Below, one piece after another: positions 29,055-37,867 of a stretch of 64,000 bases of DNA. Positions within the stretch are counted from its first letter, which is position 1. Each line of letters begins with the position of its first letter. The position numbers were made by a program, and so were the translations under genes. The notes below the pieces were generated by a model. That model was not told the origin of the DNA. It saw only the letters and a program-made list of their open reading frames with translations, and did no database searches. The stretch is from positions 124,001-188,000 of the forward strand of contig NZ_CP027792.1 of the NCBI RefSeq assembly GCF_003013695.1. The letters run 5' to 3'. The DNA comes from Pulveribacter suum (GTDB lineage: Bacteria > Pseudomonadota > Gammaproteobacteria > Burkholderiales > Burkholderiaceae_C).

Positions 29055-31049
29055 ATGGCCGCCGCCTCCCACCCCGCCGCCCGCAACCGGTCCGTTGCCC
29101 GGCGCGTCACCCTTTTGGCTCTGGCTCTCGTGGCGGGGGTCCTGGTGCTGCTGGGCGTGGCCCTGGCCGTGCTCACCGAGCGCAGCACGCGCGAGCAGCT
29201 GGTGCTCAGCGTGGGCACCACCGCCCAGGCCGTGGCCCAGTCGCTGGACGCGGCCGACAACACCAACCGCGAAATGGCGCACGGCACCATGCGGGGCTTT
29301 CAGCGCTACTTCGAGGCCACCATGCAGCTCGATGAGGGCACCGGCGAGCTGCGCAGCTACGGCGGCCTGGTCAACGGCGACTTCGGTTCGGTGGACAAGT
29401 TCGCCAGCGAGACGGGCGGCGTGGCCGCCGTGTACGCCAGGAAGGGCGACGACTTCGTCCCCGTCACCACATCGGTGAAAGACGCCGGCGGCCAGCGCGC
29501 GCTAAACGTACCGCTGGCGCGCACCGACCCGGCCCTGGCCGCTGCCGCCCGGGGCGAGCCCTACACCGGATTGGTCACCATCCAGGGCAAGGCCTACATG
29601 GGCCACTACCAGCCGATCAAGGACGCCGCGGGCAAGCCCGTGGCCCTGCTGTTCATCGGCAACGATGTGAGCCTGTTCCAGTCCATGCTGCAAAAGCAGG
29701 TGGAGCAGACGCACTTCTTCGAGCACGGCGGCGTGTACGTGATCGCCCCCGGCGCCGCGCTGGAGCAGGCGCGCTTCATCTACCACCCCAGCGCGCGCGG
29801 GCGCACGGTGCTGGAGGCCTTCCCGCAGGCGCGGCCCTTCCTGCAGGCCCTGGCCGATGCGCCCGATGGCTACGTGCCCCAGGCCCAGGCCCTGCTGCAG
29901 CCTGCCACCCCCGACGCCTGGGCCCTGATGCGCAAGACGCAGGGCGGCTGGTGGGTAGTGGCCGAGGTGCCGGACTCCGAGGCCATGGCCGGCCAGCGCC
30001 GCATCAACACGGCTCTGTGGCTGCTGATGGCGCTGGCGCTGGCGCTGCTGGGCGCGGGGCTGCTGGTCATGCTGCGCCGCGGCGTCAGCCAGCCCCTGCA
30101 AGGCCTCACGCGGGCTGTCACGCTGGTGGCGCAGGGCGACCTGACGCAGCGCTTTTCCACCACCCGGCGCGACGAGCTCGGCGCCCTGGTGCAAGAGGTC
30201 GAGGGCATGCGCCAGCGCTATGTGCAGATGCTGCAGCAGGTGCGCACGGCGGCCGGCAGCATCGACACCGCCAGCGCCGAGATCGCCAGCGGCAACCAGA
30301 ACCTGTCCGAGCGCACCGAGGCCACGGCCGGCAGCCTGGCCGAGACGGCGCAGAGCATGGAGCAGCTCACGGCCACCGTGCAGCAATCGGCCGACACTGC
30401 GCGTCAGGCCAACCAGCTCGCGGCCTCGGCTGCCGAGGTGGCCGCGCGTGGCGGACAGGCCGTCAGCGAGGTGGTCAGCACCATGGGCGAAATCAACGAT
30501 GCCAGCCGCAGGATCGCCGACATCATCGGCGTGATCGACTCCATCGCCTTTCAGACCAACATCCTGGCGCTGAATGCGGCCGTGGAAGCGGCGCGCGCCG
30601 GCGAGCAGGGCCGGGGCTTTGCCGTGGTGGCCAGCGAGGTGCGGGCATTGGCCGGCCGCTCGGGCGAGGCGGCGCGCGAGATCCGCCAGCTCATCCAGGC
30701 CTCGGTGGGCAAAGCCGAGGCGGGCGCGCGGCTGGTGCAGCACGCCGGCAGCACCATGGACGAGATCGTCAGCAGCGTGCAGCGCGTGGGCGGCCTGGTC
30801 GGCGAGATCACCGCCGCCGCCGCCGAGCAGGCCAGCGGCATCGGCCAGGTCAACCAGGCCGTCGGCCAGCTGGACCAGATGACACAGCAAAACGCCGCGC
30901 TGGTGGAGGAATCTGCCGCCGCCGCGCTCAGCCTGCGTGAACAGGCCGCGCGCCTGGCGGCCGCGGTGCAGGTGTTCAAGCTGGACGAGGGCGGCGCGGG
31001 CATGGCGGCGCTGGCGGTTCAGCCGCCCCTGGCGCTGCAGGGCGGCTGA
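29055..31049 (+). CDS. Methyl-accepting chemotaxis protein with periplasmic Cache domain
   Basis: Transmembrane chemoreceptor, 664 residues. TM1 ([20 protein letters not shown], about 16-36), a periplasmic region of about 280 residues resembling a Cache_3-Cache_2 fusion ([32 protein letters not shown]), TM2 ([19 protein letters not shown] near 320), HAMP, then the signalling domain. The hairpin tip reads [20 protein letters not shown]. Methylation-helix Glu/Gln residues are visible around [18 protein letters not shown]. The ATG at 29055 is preceded by CAGGAG. The ligand is unknown; no CheR-docking pentapeptide is seen at the C-terminus. Confidence 0.95.
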   Translation: MAAASHPAARNRSVARRVTLLALALVAGVLVLLGVALAVLTERSTREQLVLSVGTTAQAVAQSLDAADNTNREMAHGTMRGFQRYFEATMQLDEGTGELRSYGGLVNGDFGSVDKFASETGGVAAVYARKGDDFVPVTTSVKDAGGQRALNVPLARTDPALAAAARGEPYTGLVTIQGKAYMGHYQPIKDAAGKPVALLFIGNDVSLFQSMLQKQVEQTHFFEHGGVYVIAPGAALEQARFIYHPSARGRTVLEAFPQARPFLQALADAPDGYVPQAQALLQPATPDAWALMRKTQGGWWVVAEVPDSEAMAGQRRINTALWLLMALALALLGAGLLVMLRRGVSQPLQGLTRAVTLVAQGDLTQRFSTTRRDELGALVQEVEGMRQRYVQMLQQVRTAAGSIDTASAEIASGNQNLSERTEATAGSLAETAQSMEQLTATVQQSADTARQANQLAASAAEVAARGGQAVSEVVSTMGEINDASRRIADIIGVIDSIAFQTNILALNAAVEAARAGEQGRGFAVVASEVRALAGRSGEAAREIRQLIQASVGKAEAGARLVQHAGSTMDEIVSSVQRVGGLVGEITAAAAEQASGIGQVNQAVGQLDQMTQQNAALVEESAAAALSLREQAARLAAAVQVFKLDEGGAGMAALAVQPPLALQGG

Positions 31050-31478
31050 GCCACGGGCCATGCCGGTGGTGGTGCCCGTGACTTTGCCGCGGCAGGCAGC
31101 GGCCATCTGCACCAGAAAATGAGACGACATGCTACATTTTCTTACCTCAAGGCTGCTGCAGGGAGCTGCACGGATGCGCCGGCTGCACACGAGCGTGTTG
31201 ACACCTGCCCTCTCGTGCGCCGATCGGGCAAAGGGCAGCGCCGCGACGGGCGGCTTTGGCCTATGCCGGTACGGCGCACTGGTGCGGGTCTCTGGGGCCT
31301 TTCCGGCCGGTCGATAGATGCCAAAGGCATGCATCGGTTGCAGAGGCCGCCTTGGTGAGCTTGTGGCCCGCACCAACCCGGCGCCGAGTGTGGGCGCCAC
31401 CGGCTGAGTGCGGCGGCATACAGCGCCGCAGGCGATATCCGCCGGGCACATCGACTATCCCTTCCACATAGGAAACAC
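31050..31478. other. Intergenic region between the chemoreceptor and the PhnD-like gene
   Basis: 429 bp without a supported gene. A weak CACGGGC / GCCCGTG stem at about 31052-31080 may mark the end of the chemoreceptor transcript. Short reading frames exist but have no conserved motif, start signal or consistent codon bias. The last 20 bp, with TAGGAAAC just before the next ATG, provide a ribosome-binding site. Confidence 0.4.
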
Positions 31479-32393
31479 ATGACAGTAAAAGCAACGGTTT
31501 GCCTGGCGCTGCTCGGCATTGCTTGCGTGGCCTCACCAGTTGCTGCGCAGTCCGGCGGCGCACGCGACAAGCTGGTCGTGGCCATGCCCAAGACCTACGA
31601 CAAGAGCGAGACGATGGGCTTGTGGGGCGACTACTTGCTGCACCTGGCCCGATGCGCCAACGTCGACATCCAGAACCAGCTGGGTGAATCGCTCGATCGC
31701 AGTGCCAACGTGGACATCTTTTCTGAGAAGGAACTCGTCGAGAGCCTGCTCAGCGGCAAGGCCCAGCTGGCGCAAGTCAACCCCGGCCTGGTGCCCCGGC
31801 TGGTGGCAGCCGGCCAGCCAGCGCCTTTTGCCGTGCCGGGCAACAAGGCCAGCAACAAACCCAACTCCTACCACCTGATCCTGATCACGCGCGTGGACAG
31901 CCCCTACCGAACGCCCAAGGATCTGGTGGGCAAGAAGATCGCGCACACCACGCCCACCTCCAATTCCGGCAACCTGGCCCCGCGCGCGTTGTTCCCGGCC
32001 ATCGGCCTGGAGCCGGAGAAGAACTACGAAGTGGTGTTCTCCAACGGCCATGAGCGCTCCGTCAGCGGGGTGATGTATGGCTTCTACCCCGCCGCTGCCG
32101 TGGCCAGCGACCTCTATGGGCGCATGGTCGTCAAGGGCGACGTCAAGGGCTCCAGCCTGCGCACGCTGTGGGAAAGCCCGCCCTTCATGACCGAGACCTG
32201 GACCATGGGCAAGGACGTGTCGCCTGACGTGCAGGCACGCGTGAAGCGGTGCTCATACAACTACAACTTCTCGCCGCGCCTGCGCACGCTGCTGCCCGGC
32301 AACGACACGCTCCTTCCGGTCAACTACGAACGCGACTTCGCCACGGTGCTGGAAGTGCACCGCAAGACCGAGCAGGCCCGCGCCAGCAAATAG
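31479..32393 (+). CDS. PhnD-family phosphonate/phosphite-type substrate-binding protein
   Basis: Periplasmic receptor, 304 residues. The signal peptide (MTVKATVCLALLGIACVASP, cleavage near VAA/QS) is followed by a type 2 periplasmic-binding fold with ELVESLLSGKAQLAQVNPGL, the motif GKKIAHTTPTSNSGNLAPRA, and YGFYPAAAVASDLYGRM. These are typical of phosphate/phosphite/phosphonate receptors. No transporter genes are adjacent, so it may serve a distant permease or act in signalling. The ligand is inferred from the family only. Confidence 0.82.
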   Translation: MTVKATVCLALLGIACVASPVAAQSGGARDKLVVAMPKTYDKSETMGLWGDYLLHLARCANVDIQNQLGESLDRSANVDIFSEKELVESLLSGKAQLAQVNPGLVPRLVAAGQPAPFAVPGNKASNKPNSYHLILITRVDSPYRTPKDLVGKKIAHTTPTSNSGNLAPRALFPAIGLEPEKNYEVVFSNGHERSVSGVMYGFYPAAAVASDLYGRMVVKGDVKGSSLRTLWESPPFMTETWTMGKDVSPDVQARVKRCSYNYNFSPRLRTLLPGNDTLLPVNYERDFATVLEVHRKTEQARASK

Positions 32394-32531
32394 ACGGTGT
32401 CCCGGGGCGTGCCGCCGCGGCACTGCCCGGCGGGCGATGCCGCGTGTGCCATGTCCCCGCGCTCGACTGCGGCGCTGGCACCGGGCTATCCTGCGGCCTT
32501 GCCGCCGCTGCCCGTCAAGGAGAACCCCGCC

Positions 32532-33995
32532 ATGAACGCTCCCCTGCCCCCCAACGTGCTCGACCCCGTCCTGGCCCTGGAGCGCGTCTCGCGCACCTGG
32601 GACGAGTCCATCGTGCGCGAGCTGACCGACTACATCCGCATCCCCGCCAAGTCCCCCGGCTTCGCCCCGGACTGGCGCGAGCAGGGGCACCTGGAGACGG
32701 TGCTGAGGAACGCCGCGACCTGGATCGAGGCGCAAAAGGTCGCCGGCCTCACCCTGGAAATCGTGCGCCTGCCCGGCCGCACGCCGGTGCTGGTGTTCGA
32801 GGTGGCCGCCACGCGCGCGGCCAGCCGCCAGACGGTGCTGATGTACGGCCACCTGGACAAGCAGCCCGAGTTCGACGGCTGGCGCGCCGACCTGGGGCCC
32901 TGGAGCCCCAAATACGAGGACGGCAAGCTCTATGGCCGCGGCGGCGCCGACGACGGCTACGCGGCCTATGCCAGCATCGCCGCGGTGCAGGAACTCAAGC
33001 GCCAGGGCGTCGCGCACCCGCGCATCGTCGGCCTGATCGAGACCTGCGAGGAAAGCGGCTCCGCCGACCTGCCGGCCTACATCGAGGCGCTGAAAGACAA
33101 ACTGGGCGACGTGCAGCTCGTCATCTGCCTGGACTCGGGCGCCGGCAACTACGACCAGCTGTGGCTGACCACCAGCCTGCGCGGCATGGCCAGCGGCACG
33201 CTCAAGGTGGAGATCCTGACCGAGGGCGTGCACTCGGGCGATGCGTCCGGCCTGGTGCCCTCGTCGTTTCGCATCATGCGCCAGGTGCTCGACCGGCTGG
33301 AGGATTCCAGCACCGGGCGCCTGCTGCCCGCCAGCTTTCACTGCGAGGTGCCGCAAGAGCGCCTGGCCCAGGCGCGCGCCACCGCCGCCATCCTGGGCGA
33401 GGAGGTCTGGCGGCGCTTTCCCTGGGCGCATGCGGACTGCGGCGGCAGCGGCCCGGTGTTCGCCCTGCCCACCACGCAGGACCCGGTCAAGGCGCTGATC
33501 AAGCGCACCTGGGAGCCGACGCTGTCGGTGACCGGCGCCGAGGGCTTTCCGGCCCTGCAGGACGCGGGCAACGTGCTGCGGCCCTACACCGCCTTCAAGC
33601 TCAGCCTGCGCCTGCCCCCGCTGGTGGACGCCGCCAGCTGCGTGCAACAGATGAAGGCCCTGCTGGAGGACAACGCGCCGTACCAGGCCCGGGTAACGTT
33701 CGAGAGCGCCGGCGCCGCCAGCGGCTGGAACGCCCCGGATATCGCCCCCTGGTTCGGCAGCGCGCTGGACGCCGCCAGCCAGGCGCACTTCGGCGCGCCC
33801 TGCGGCTTCATCGGCCAGGGCGGCACCATCCCGCTGATGAACATGCTCAGCGAGGGCTTCCCGAAGGCGCAGATGATGGTCTGCGGCGTGCTGGGCCCCA
33901 AGAGCAACGCCCATGGCCCCAACGAGTTCCTGCACGTGCCCTATGCCAAGCGGCTGACGGCCGCGGTGGCGCAGGTTGTCGCCGCCATGCCGTGA
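32532..33995 (+). CDS. M20-family metallopeptidase (dipeptidase-like)
   Basis: Cytosolic zinc peptidase of the CNDP/ArgE/DapE clan, 487 residues. Metal and catalytic motifs: MYGHLDKQPE (His107, Asp109), YGRGGADDGYAAY (bridging Asp), the Glu pair in IETCEESGSADLP and the dimerisation domain with GVHSGDASGLVPSSF. HGPNEFL near the C-terminus gives the last ligand. The ATG at 32532 has AAGGAG 9 bases upstream. It stands alone; the substrate is probably a dipeptide or acylated amino acid. Confidence 0.9.
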   Translation: MNAPLPPNVLDPVLALERVSRTWDESIVRELTDYIRIPAKSPGFAPDWREQGHLETVLRNAATWIEAQKVAGLTLEIVRLPGRTPVLVFEVAATRAASRQTVLMYGHLDKQPEFDGWRADLGPWSPKYEDGKLYGRGGADDGYAAYASIAAVQELKRQGVAHPRIVGLIETCEESGSADLPAYIEALKDKLGDVQLVICLDSGAGNYDQLWLTTSLRGMASGTLKVEILTEGVHSGDASGLVPSSFRIMRQVLDRLEDSSTGRLLPASFHCEVPQERLAQARATAAILGEEVWRRFPWAHADCGGSGPVFALPTTQDPVKALIKRTWEPTLSVTGAEGFPALQDAGNVLRPYTAFKLSLRLPPLVDAASCVQQMKALLEDNAPYQARVTFESAGAASGWNAPDIAPWFGSALDAASQAHFGAPCGFIGQGGTIPLMNMLSEGFPKAQMMVCGVLGPKSNAHGPNEFLHVPYAKRLTAAVAQVVAAMP

Positions 33996-34002
33996 CGGGT
34001 TT

Positions 34003-34066
34003 GATGGTGTTTTTGGCCTCCAGCGCTTGAGGGACAAGCGCTGGCAGCTCTCAAATAAGTAGCAAT
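34003..34066. repeat. Dispersed repeat family A, copy 6 (upstream of tctD)
   Basis: TTTTGGCCTCCAGCGCTTGA, GGGACAAGCGCTGGCAGCTC, TCAAATAAGTAGCAA. The stem CCAGCGCTTG / CAAGCGCTGG is perfect over 10 bp. It ends 3 bp before the tctD start. Confidence 0.8.
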
Positions 34067-34068
34067 CC

Positions 34069-34761
34069 ATGCGCATCCTGCTGGCCGAGGACGAGCCCGA
34101 GCTGGCGCGCTGGCTGGTGCAGGCGCTGGCCCAGTCCGGCCTGCAGGTGGACTGGGTCAACGACGGGCGGCTGGTGCTGCCGGCGCTGCGCGGCACGCGC
34201 TACGACGCGCTGGTGCTGGACCTGGGGCTGCCCGGGCGCGAAGGCCCGGATGTGCTGGAGGGCCTGCGCGATGCCGGCCAGCAGCTGCCGGTGCTGATCC
34301 TCACGGCGCGCGACTCGCTCATGGGGCGGGTGCAGCTGCTGCGCGCCGGCGCCGACGACTTTCTGGCCAAGCCCTTCGAGATGGCCGAGCTGGAGGCGCG
34401 CCTGCTGGCCCTGGTGCGCCGCGCGCGCGGCGCCGAGCACCCGCGCTTTGCCTGCGGCCCGCTGGTGTGGGACCCGTTGAGCCAACAGCTCTTGCTGCGC
34501 CACCAGCCGCTCAAGCTCAGCGCGCGCGAGCACGCCCTGCTGCGCGCCCTGGTGCAGCACAGCGGCGAGCCCATGGCCAAGCGCGACCTGCTCGAGCGCG
34601 TCTTCGCCGACGAGGCCGACGTGCAGCCCGAGGCCGTGGAGGTGCTGGTGCACCGCCTGAGAAAGCGCCTGGAGGGCAGCGGCGTGCGCATCGCCACGCT
34701 GCGCGGCCTGGGCTACGTGCTGGAGCCCGACGCGCAAAGCGCACCCGATGGCCCGGCTTGA
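34069..34761 (+). CDS. tctD: Two-component response regulator, OmpR/PhoB class (TctD-like)
   Basis: 230 residues: receiver domain (Asp7/8 acidic pair in LLAEDEPE, phospho-acceptor Asp51 in VLDLGLPG, Lys in AKPFEMAEL) and a C-terminal winged helix (LKLSAREHALLRALVQHSGE, EVLVHRLRKRLEGSGVRIAT). It overlaps the kinase gene by 14 bp. The pair lies directly upstream of tctCBA, whose citrate/tricarboxylate uptake TctD/TctE controls in Salmonella, so I assign TctD by context. The gene begins right after a family A repeat. Confidence 0.88.
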   Translation: MRILLAEDEPELARWLVQALAQSGLQVDWVNDGRLVLPALRGTRYDALVLDLGLPGREGPDVLEGLRDAGQQLPVLILTARDSLMGRVQLLRAGADDFLAKPFEMAELEARLLALVRRARGAEHPRFACGPLVWDPLSQQLLLRHQPLKLSAREHALLRALVQHSGEPMAKRDLLERVFADEADVQPEAVEVLVHRLRKRLEGSGVRIATLRGLGYVLEPDAQSAPDGPA

Positions 34762-36226
34762 GCGCCCCTGGGCGCGCTGGAGCCTGCGGCGCACCCTGCT
34801 GGCGGTGCTGCTGCCGGGCCTGGCGCTGGTCATGGGGCTGGAGCTCACCGTGAGCTGGCGCAACGACCTGGCCGCCGCCAACGCGGCCTTCGACCGTTCG
34901 CTGCTGGGCGCCATCAAGGCGATGGACGCCAACATCTCCACCGACGACGGCGGCCTGTCGGTGGAGCTGCCCTACCGCATGCTCGAATTCTTCGAGCTCA
35001 CCGCCAGCGGCCAGGTGTTCTACCGCGTGGCCAGCGGCGACGGCCTGGTGGAGATCGGCGACGCCGGCCTGCCTGCGCCGCCACTGCCGCTGGTGGAGGG
35101 GCGCCCGCAATTCCACGACGCGCAATTTTTCGGCGTGCCGGTGCGCGTGGGCTCGTACGCGCGGCGGCTGCCGCGGCCGCTGTCGCAGGGCTCGCACTCC
35201 GACCGGGTGCTGATCCAGGTGGCCGAGACGCTGCAAAGCCGCCAGGACTTCACGCGCCGGCTGCTGCTGGAGAGCGTGGCGCGCGACGTGCTGCTGCTGC
35301 TGGCGGCCCTGGCCCTGGTGGCGCTGGCGGTGCATGGCGCGCTGCGGCCGCTGCAACGCCTGCGCGCCGAAGTGGCTGCGCGGGGCAGCGCCGACCTGGC
35401 GCCCATCGACCCGCAGCGGGTCCCGAAGGACGTGCAGGCGCTGGTGCAGGCCATCAACCGGCACATGCAGCGCTACCAGGAGGTGCTGGGCCAGCAGCGG
35501 CGCTTCATCGACGACGCTTCGCACCAGCTGCGCACGCCCCTGACCACGCTGGCCACGCAGGTGGCGTTCGCGCTGCGCGAGCGCGACCCCGGCCGGCGCG
35601 AGGCCGCCCTGCTGGCCATGAAGGAGCAAGTGGACGGGGCCATCCGCCAGGCCAACCAGATGCTGGCGCTGGCGCGTGCCGACACCGCGCAGCTGGCCGG
35701 CGAAGGCGCGAGCGTGGACCTGCTGGCGCTGGCCGAGGGCGTGGCGCGCCAGCTCTGGCCGCTGGCGCGCCAGCAGGGCATCGACCTGGGGCTCGAGCCG
35801 CTGGCGGGCGCCGGCTGCGCGCAGCCGGCCGTGGCCCTGGGGCATGCGGCGCTGCTGCACGAGGCGCTGGCCAACGTGCTGCACAACGCCCTGCTGCACG
35901 TGCCGCGCGGCGGGCACGTCACGGTGCAGGCCGGCGTGCAGCAGGGCCAGGCGCTGCTGGCCGTGCGCGACGACGGGCCCGGCATGCCGCCCGAGGCGCG
36001 TGCGCGCGTGGGCGAGCGCTTCTTGCGCGTCGAGGGCGCTGCACCTCAGCCAGGCGCGCCGCGCGGCAGCGGCCTGGGGCTGGCCATCGCCCAGGCCATC
36101 GCCCAGCGCCATGGCGGCGCGCTCACCCTGGCCGATGCGCGCCCGGGCCAGCCGCGCCCGGGCCTGGTGGCGGCGCTGCGCTGGCCGGCCGCGCTGCCCG
36201 GAGAGCCCCTGGCAAACCAGGGATAA
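34748..36226 (+). CDS. tctE: Sensor histidine kinase (TctE-like)
   Basis: 492-residue membrane kinase. TM1 (RTLLAVLLPGLALVMGLELT, about 15-34), periplasmic domain of about 130 residues (sensor domain 2CSK_N type, with DANISTDDGGLSVELPYRML), TM2 (LLLLAALALVALAVHGAL near 178-196), HAMP-like linker, H-box FIDDASHQLRTPLTTL with His259, and HATPase (LHNALLHVP, DDGPGMPP, GSGLGLAIAQ). It overlaps tctD, so the two are translated together. Its stop codon lies in the loop of a terminator hairpin, separating it transcriptionally from tctC. Confidence 0.88.
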   Translation: MARLERPWARWSLRRTLLAVLLPGLALVMGLELTVSWRNDLAAANAAFDRSLLGAIKAMDANISTDDGGLSVELPYRMLEFFELTASGQVFYRVASGDGLVEIGDAGLPAPPLPLVEGRPQFHDAQFFGVPVRVGSYARRLPRPLSQGSHSDRVLIQVAETLQSRQDFTRRLLLESVARDVLLLLAALALVALAVHGALRPLQRLRAEVAARGSADLAPIDPQRVPKDVQALVQAINRHMQRYQEVLGQQRRFIDDASHQLRTPLTTLATQVAFALRERDPGRREAALLAMKEQVDGAIRQANQMLALARADTAQLAGEGASVDLLALAEGVARQLWPLARQQGIDLGLEPLAGAGCAQPAVALGHAALLHEALANVLHNALLHVPRGGHVTVQAGVQQGQALLAVRDDGPGMPPEARARVGERFLRVEGAAPQPGAPRGSGLGLAIAQAIAQRHGGALTLADARPGQPRPGLVAALRWPAALPGEPLANQG

Positions 36227-36238
36227 CCCTGGTTTTTT
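36215..36238 (+). terminator. Terminator overlapping the end of tctE
   Basis: AACCAGGG-ATAA-CCCTGGTTTTTT: a perfect 8-bp stem, tetraloop and U-tract. The tctE stop TAA is inside the loop and the last codons form the left arm, so the terminator starts within the coding sequence. Confidence 0.85.
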
Positions 36239-36250
36239 GCGCCCTGCGCT

Positions 36251-36283
36251 GAAAGCCGCGCGAAAGCCGGCGTTTTCTACAGT
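36251..36283 (+). promoter_or_regulatory. Candidate TctD-binding direct repeat and tctC promoter
   Basis: GAAAGCCG occurs at 36251-36258 and again at 36262-36269, an 11-bp period (one helical turn) typical of OmpR-class tandem sites. TACAGT (36278-36283) is a possible -10 placed so that the repeat covers the -35 position. No good -35 is present, as expected of an activator-dependent promoter. Confidence 0.45.
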
Positions 36284-36356
36284 GCCTGCTCGCCCACGTT
36301 CGTGTGCCTGCACACCGAACGCTGCCGAATTTTTTCGACTGCCGAGGAGACACACC

Positions 36357-37340
36357 ATGAAGACACTGCGCACCACCCTTGCCACCGCCGCGCTGGCCCT
36401 GGCCAGCACCCTGGCCGCTGCCGGCCCGCTGGACAAGACCGAATGCATCGCCCCGGCCAAGCCCGGCGGCGGGTTCGACCTGACCTGCAAGCTGGCGCAG
36501 GGCGCGCTGATGGAGGGCAAATACATCAGCGACCCGATGCGCGTGAGCTACATGCCCGGCGGCATCGGCGCCGTGGCCTACAACGCCATCGTGGCCCAGC
36601 GCCCGGCCGAGAACAACACCATCGTCGCCTACTCGGGCGGCTCGCTCTTGAACCTGGCGCAGGGCAAGTTCGGCCGCTACAGCGAGTCCGACGTGCGCTG
36701 GCTGGCCGCGGTCGGCACGGACTACGGCGCCGTCATCGTCGCCGACAGCTCGCCCATCACGTCGATCGCCGACCTGGTGGCGGCCATCAAGGCCAACCCG
36801 GGCAAGGTGGTGTTCGGCGCCGGCGGCAGCGTGGGCAGCCAGGACTGGATGAAGGCCGCACTCACGGCGCGCGCCAGCGGGCTGGACCCAAAGTCCATGC
36901 GCTTCGTGGCGTTCGAGGGCGGCGGCGAGGCGCTCACGGCGCTGCAGGGCGGCCACGTGCAGGTCTATTCGGGCGACGCCTCGGAGGCCGAGGAGCAGAT
37001 CAAGGCCGGCGCCAAGATCCGCGTGCTGGCCGTCATGGCCGACAAGCGACTGGAAGGCAGCATGGCCAACGTGCCCACCATGAAGGAGCTGGGCTACGAC
37101 GTGCAGTGGCCCATCATCCGCGGCTTCTACATGGGCCCGAAGGTCAGCGACGCCGACTTCCGTGTCTGGAGCGACACCTTCGCCAAGATGATGGCCACGC
37201 CCGGCTACGACAAGCTGCGCGCCGAGCGCGGCCTGTTCAAGTTCGCGCTCACCGGCCCCGAGCTGGACGCCTTCATCAAGGAGCGCATGACCGCCTACCG
37301 CAAGCTGGCCGCGGACTTCGGCCTGCGCGTGACGCAGTAA
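36357..37340 (+). CDS. tctC: Tripartite tricarboxylate transporter substrate-binding protein TctC
   Basis: Periplasmic receptor of the TTT family, 327 residues. The signal peptide MKTLRTTLATAALALASTLA is followed by the mature part GPLDKTECIAPAKPGGGFDL; the AKPGGGFD loop binds the carboxylate of the ligand. YMPGGIGAVAYNAIV and GHVQVYSGDASEA are conserved in TctC proteins. GAGGAG lies upstream of the ATG at 36357. It heads the tctC-tctB-tctA operon and its terminator-isolated promoter region has a probable TctD site. Citrate or a related tricarboxylate is the likely ligand. Confidence 0.93.
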   Translation: MKTLRTTLATAALALASTLAAAGPLDKTECIAPAKPGGGFDLTCKLAQGALMEGKYISDPMRVSYMPGGIGAVAYNAIVAQRPAENNTIVAYSGGSLLNLAQGKFGRYSESDVRWLAAVGTDYGAVIVADSSPITSIADLVAAIKANPGKVVFGAGGSVGSQDWMKAALTARASGLDPKSMRFVAFEGGGEALTALQGGHVQVYSGDASEAEEQIKAGAKIRVLAVMADKRLEGSMANVPTMKELGYDVQWPIIRGFYMGPKVSDADFRVWSDTFAKMMATPGYDKLRAERGLFKFALTGPELDAFIKERMTAYRKLAADFGLRVTQ

Positions 37341-37344
37341 GGCG

Positions 37345-37411
37345 TTTCAAGGCTTTTTGGCCGCTGGCGCCCTGCTGACGGGCGCCAGCCACTATCAAAA
37401 CAATAGCAAAG
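37345..37411. repeat. Dispersed repeat family A, copy 7 (between tctC and tctB)
   Basis: TTTTTGGCCGCTGGCGCCCT, GCTGACGGGCGCCAGCCACT, ATCAAAACAATAGC. The stem CTGGCGCCC / GGGCGCCAG is perfect over 9 bp. It lies within a presumed operon and could adjust the receptor-to-membrane-subunit ratio by processing or partial termination. Confidence 0.8.
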
Positions 37412-37418
37412 GCACACC

Positions 37419-37865
37419 ATGGCGGATCGCATCCTGGGCCTGCTGGCCCTGGCACTGGCCATCACCATGGCCTGGATGGCGCAAAGCTACCAGGCCGAGT
37501 TTTCCTATGAGCCCGTGGGCCCGCGCGCCTTTCCGCTGCTGCTGGCCGCCGTGCTGGCGGTCGCCGGCATGTGGCTGGCCGTGCGGCCGGGCCGCGCGGC
37601 GGATGCGACGGTCTGGCGCCCGGCGCCGGCGCTGCTGATGGTGATGGCCGCCATGGTGGTCTTTGCCCTGCTGTTCCAGACACTGGGCTTCGTGCTGGCC
37701 ACCACGCTCATGGCGCTGCCCGTGGGCCGCAGCTTTGGCGGCCGGCCCCTGCCCAGCCTGGCGGCGGGCGTGGGCCTGGGTCTGGGCCTGTACTTCCTGT
37801 TCGACAAGCTGTTCGACGTGATCCTGCCCACCGGGGTGCTCGCGTTCATCCTCGGGGGACGATAG
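37419..37865 (+). CDS. tctB: Tricarboxylate transporter small membrane subunit TctB
   Basis: 148-residue inner-membrane protein with four hydrophobic segments (ILGLLALALAITMAWMA, FPLLLAAVLAVAGMWLA, LLMVMAAMVVFALLFQTLGF, and the C-terminal LGLGLYFLFDKLFDVILPTG). The motif YEPVGPRAFPLLLA is typical of TctB. It is followed by tctA after 2 bp. Confidence 0.92.
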   Translation: MADRILGLLALALAITMAWMAQSYQAEFSYEPVGPRAFPLLLAAVLAVAGMWLAVRPGRAADATVWRPAPALLMVMAAMVVFALLFQTLGFVLATTLMALPVGRSFGGRPLPSLAAGVGLGLGLYFLFDKLFDVILPTGVLAFILGGR

Positions 37866-37867
37866 TC

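Noticed and set aside
31129..31317. A 62-codon reading frame between the chemoreceptor and the PhnD-like gene
   Set aside because: Weak codon bias, no ribosome-binding site and no recognisable motif.
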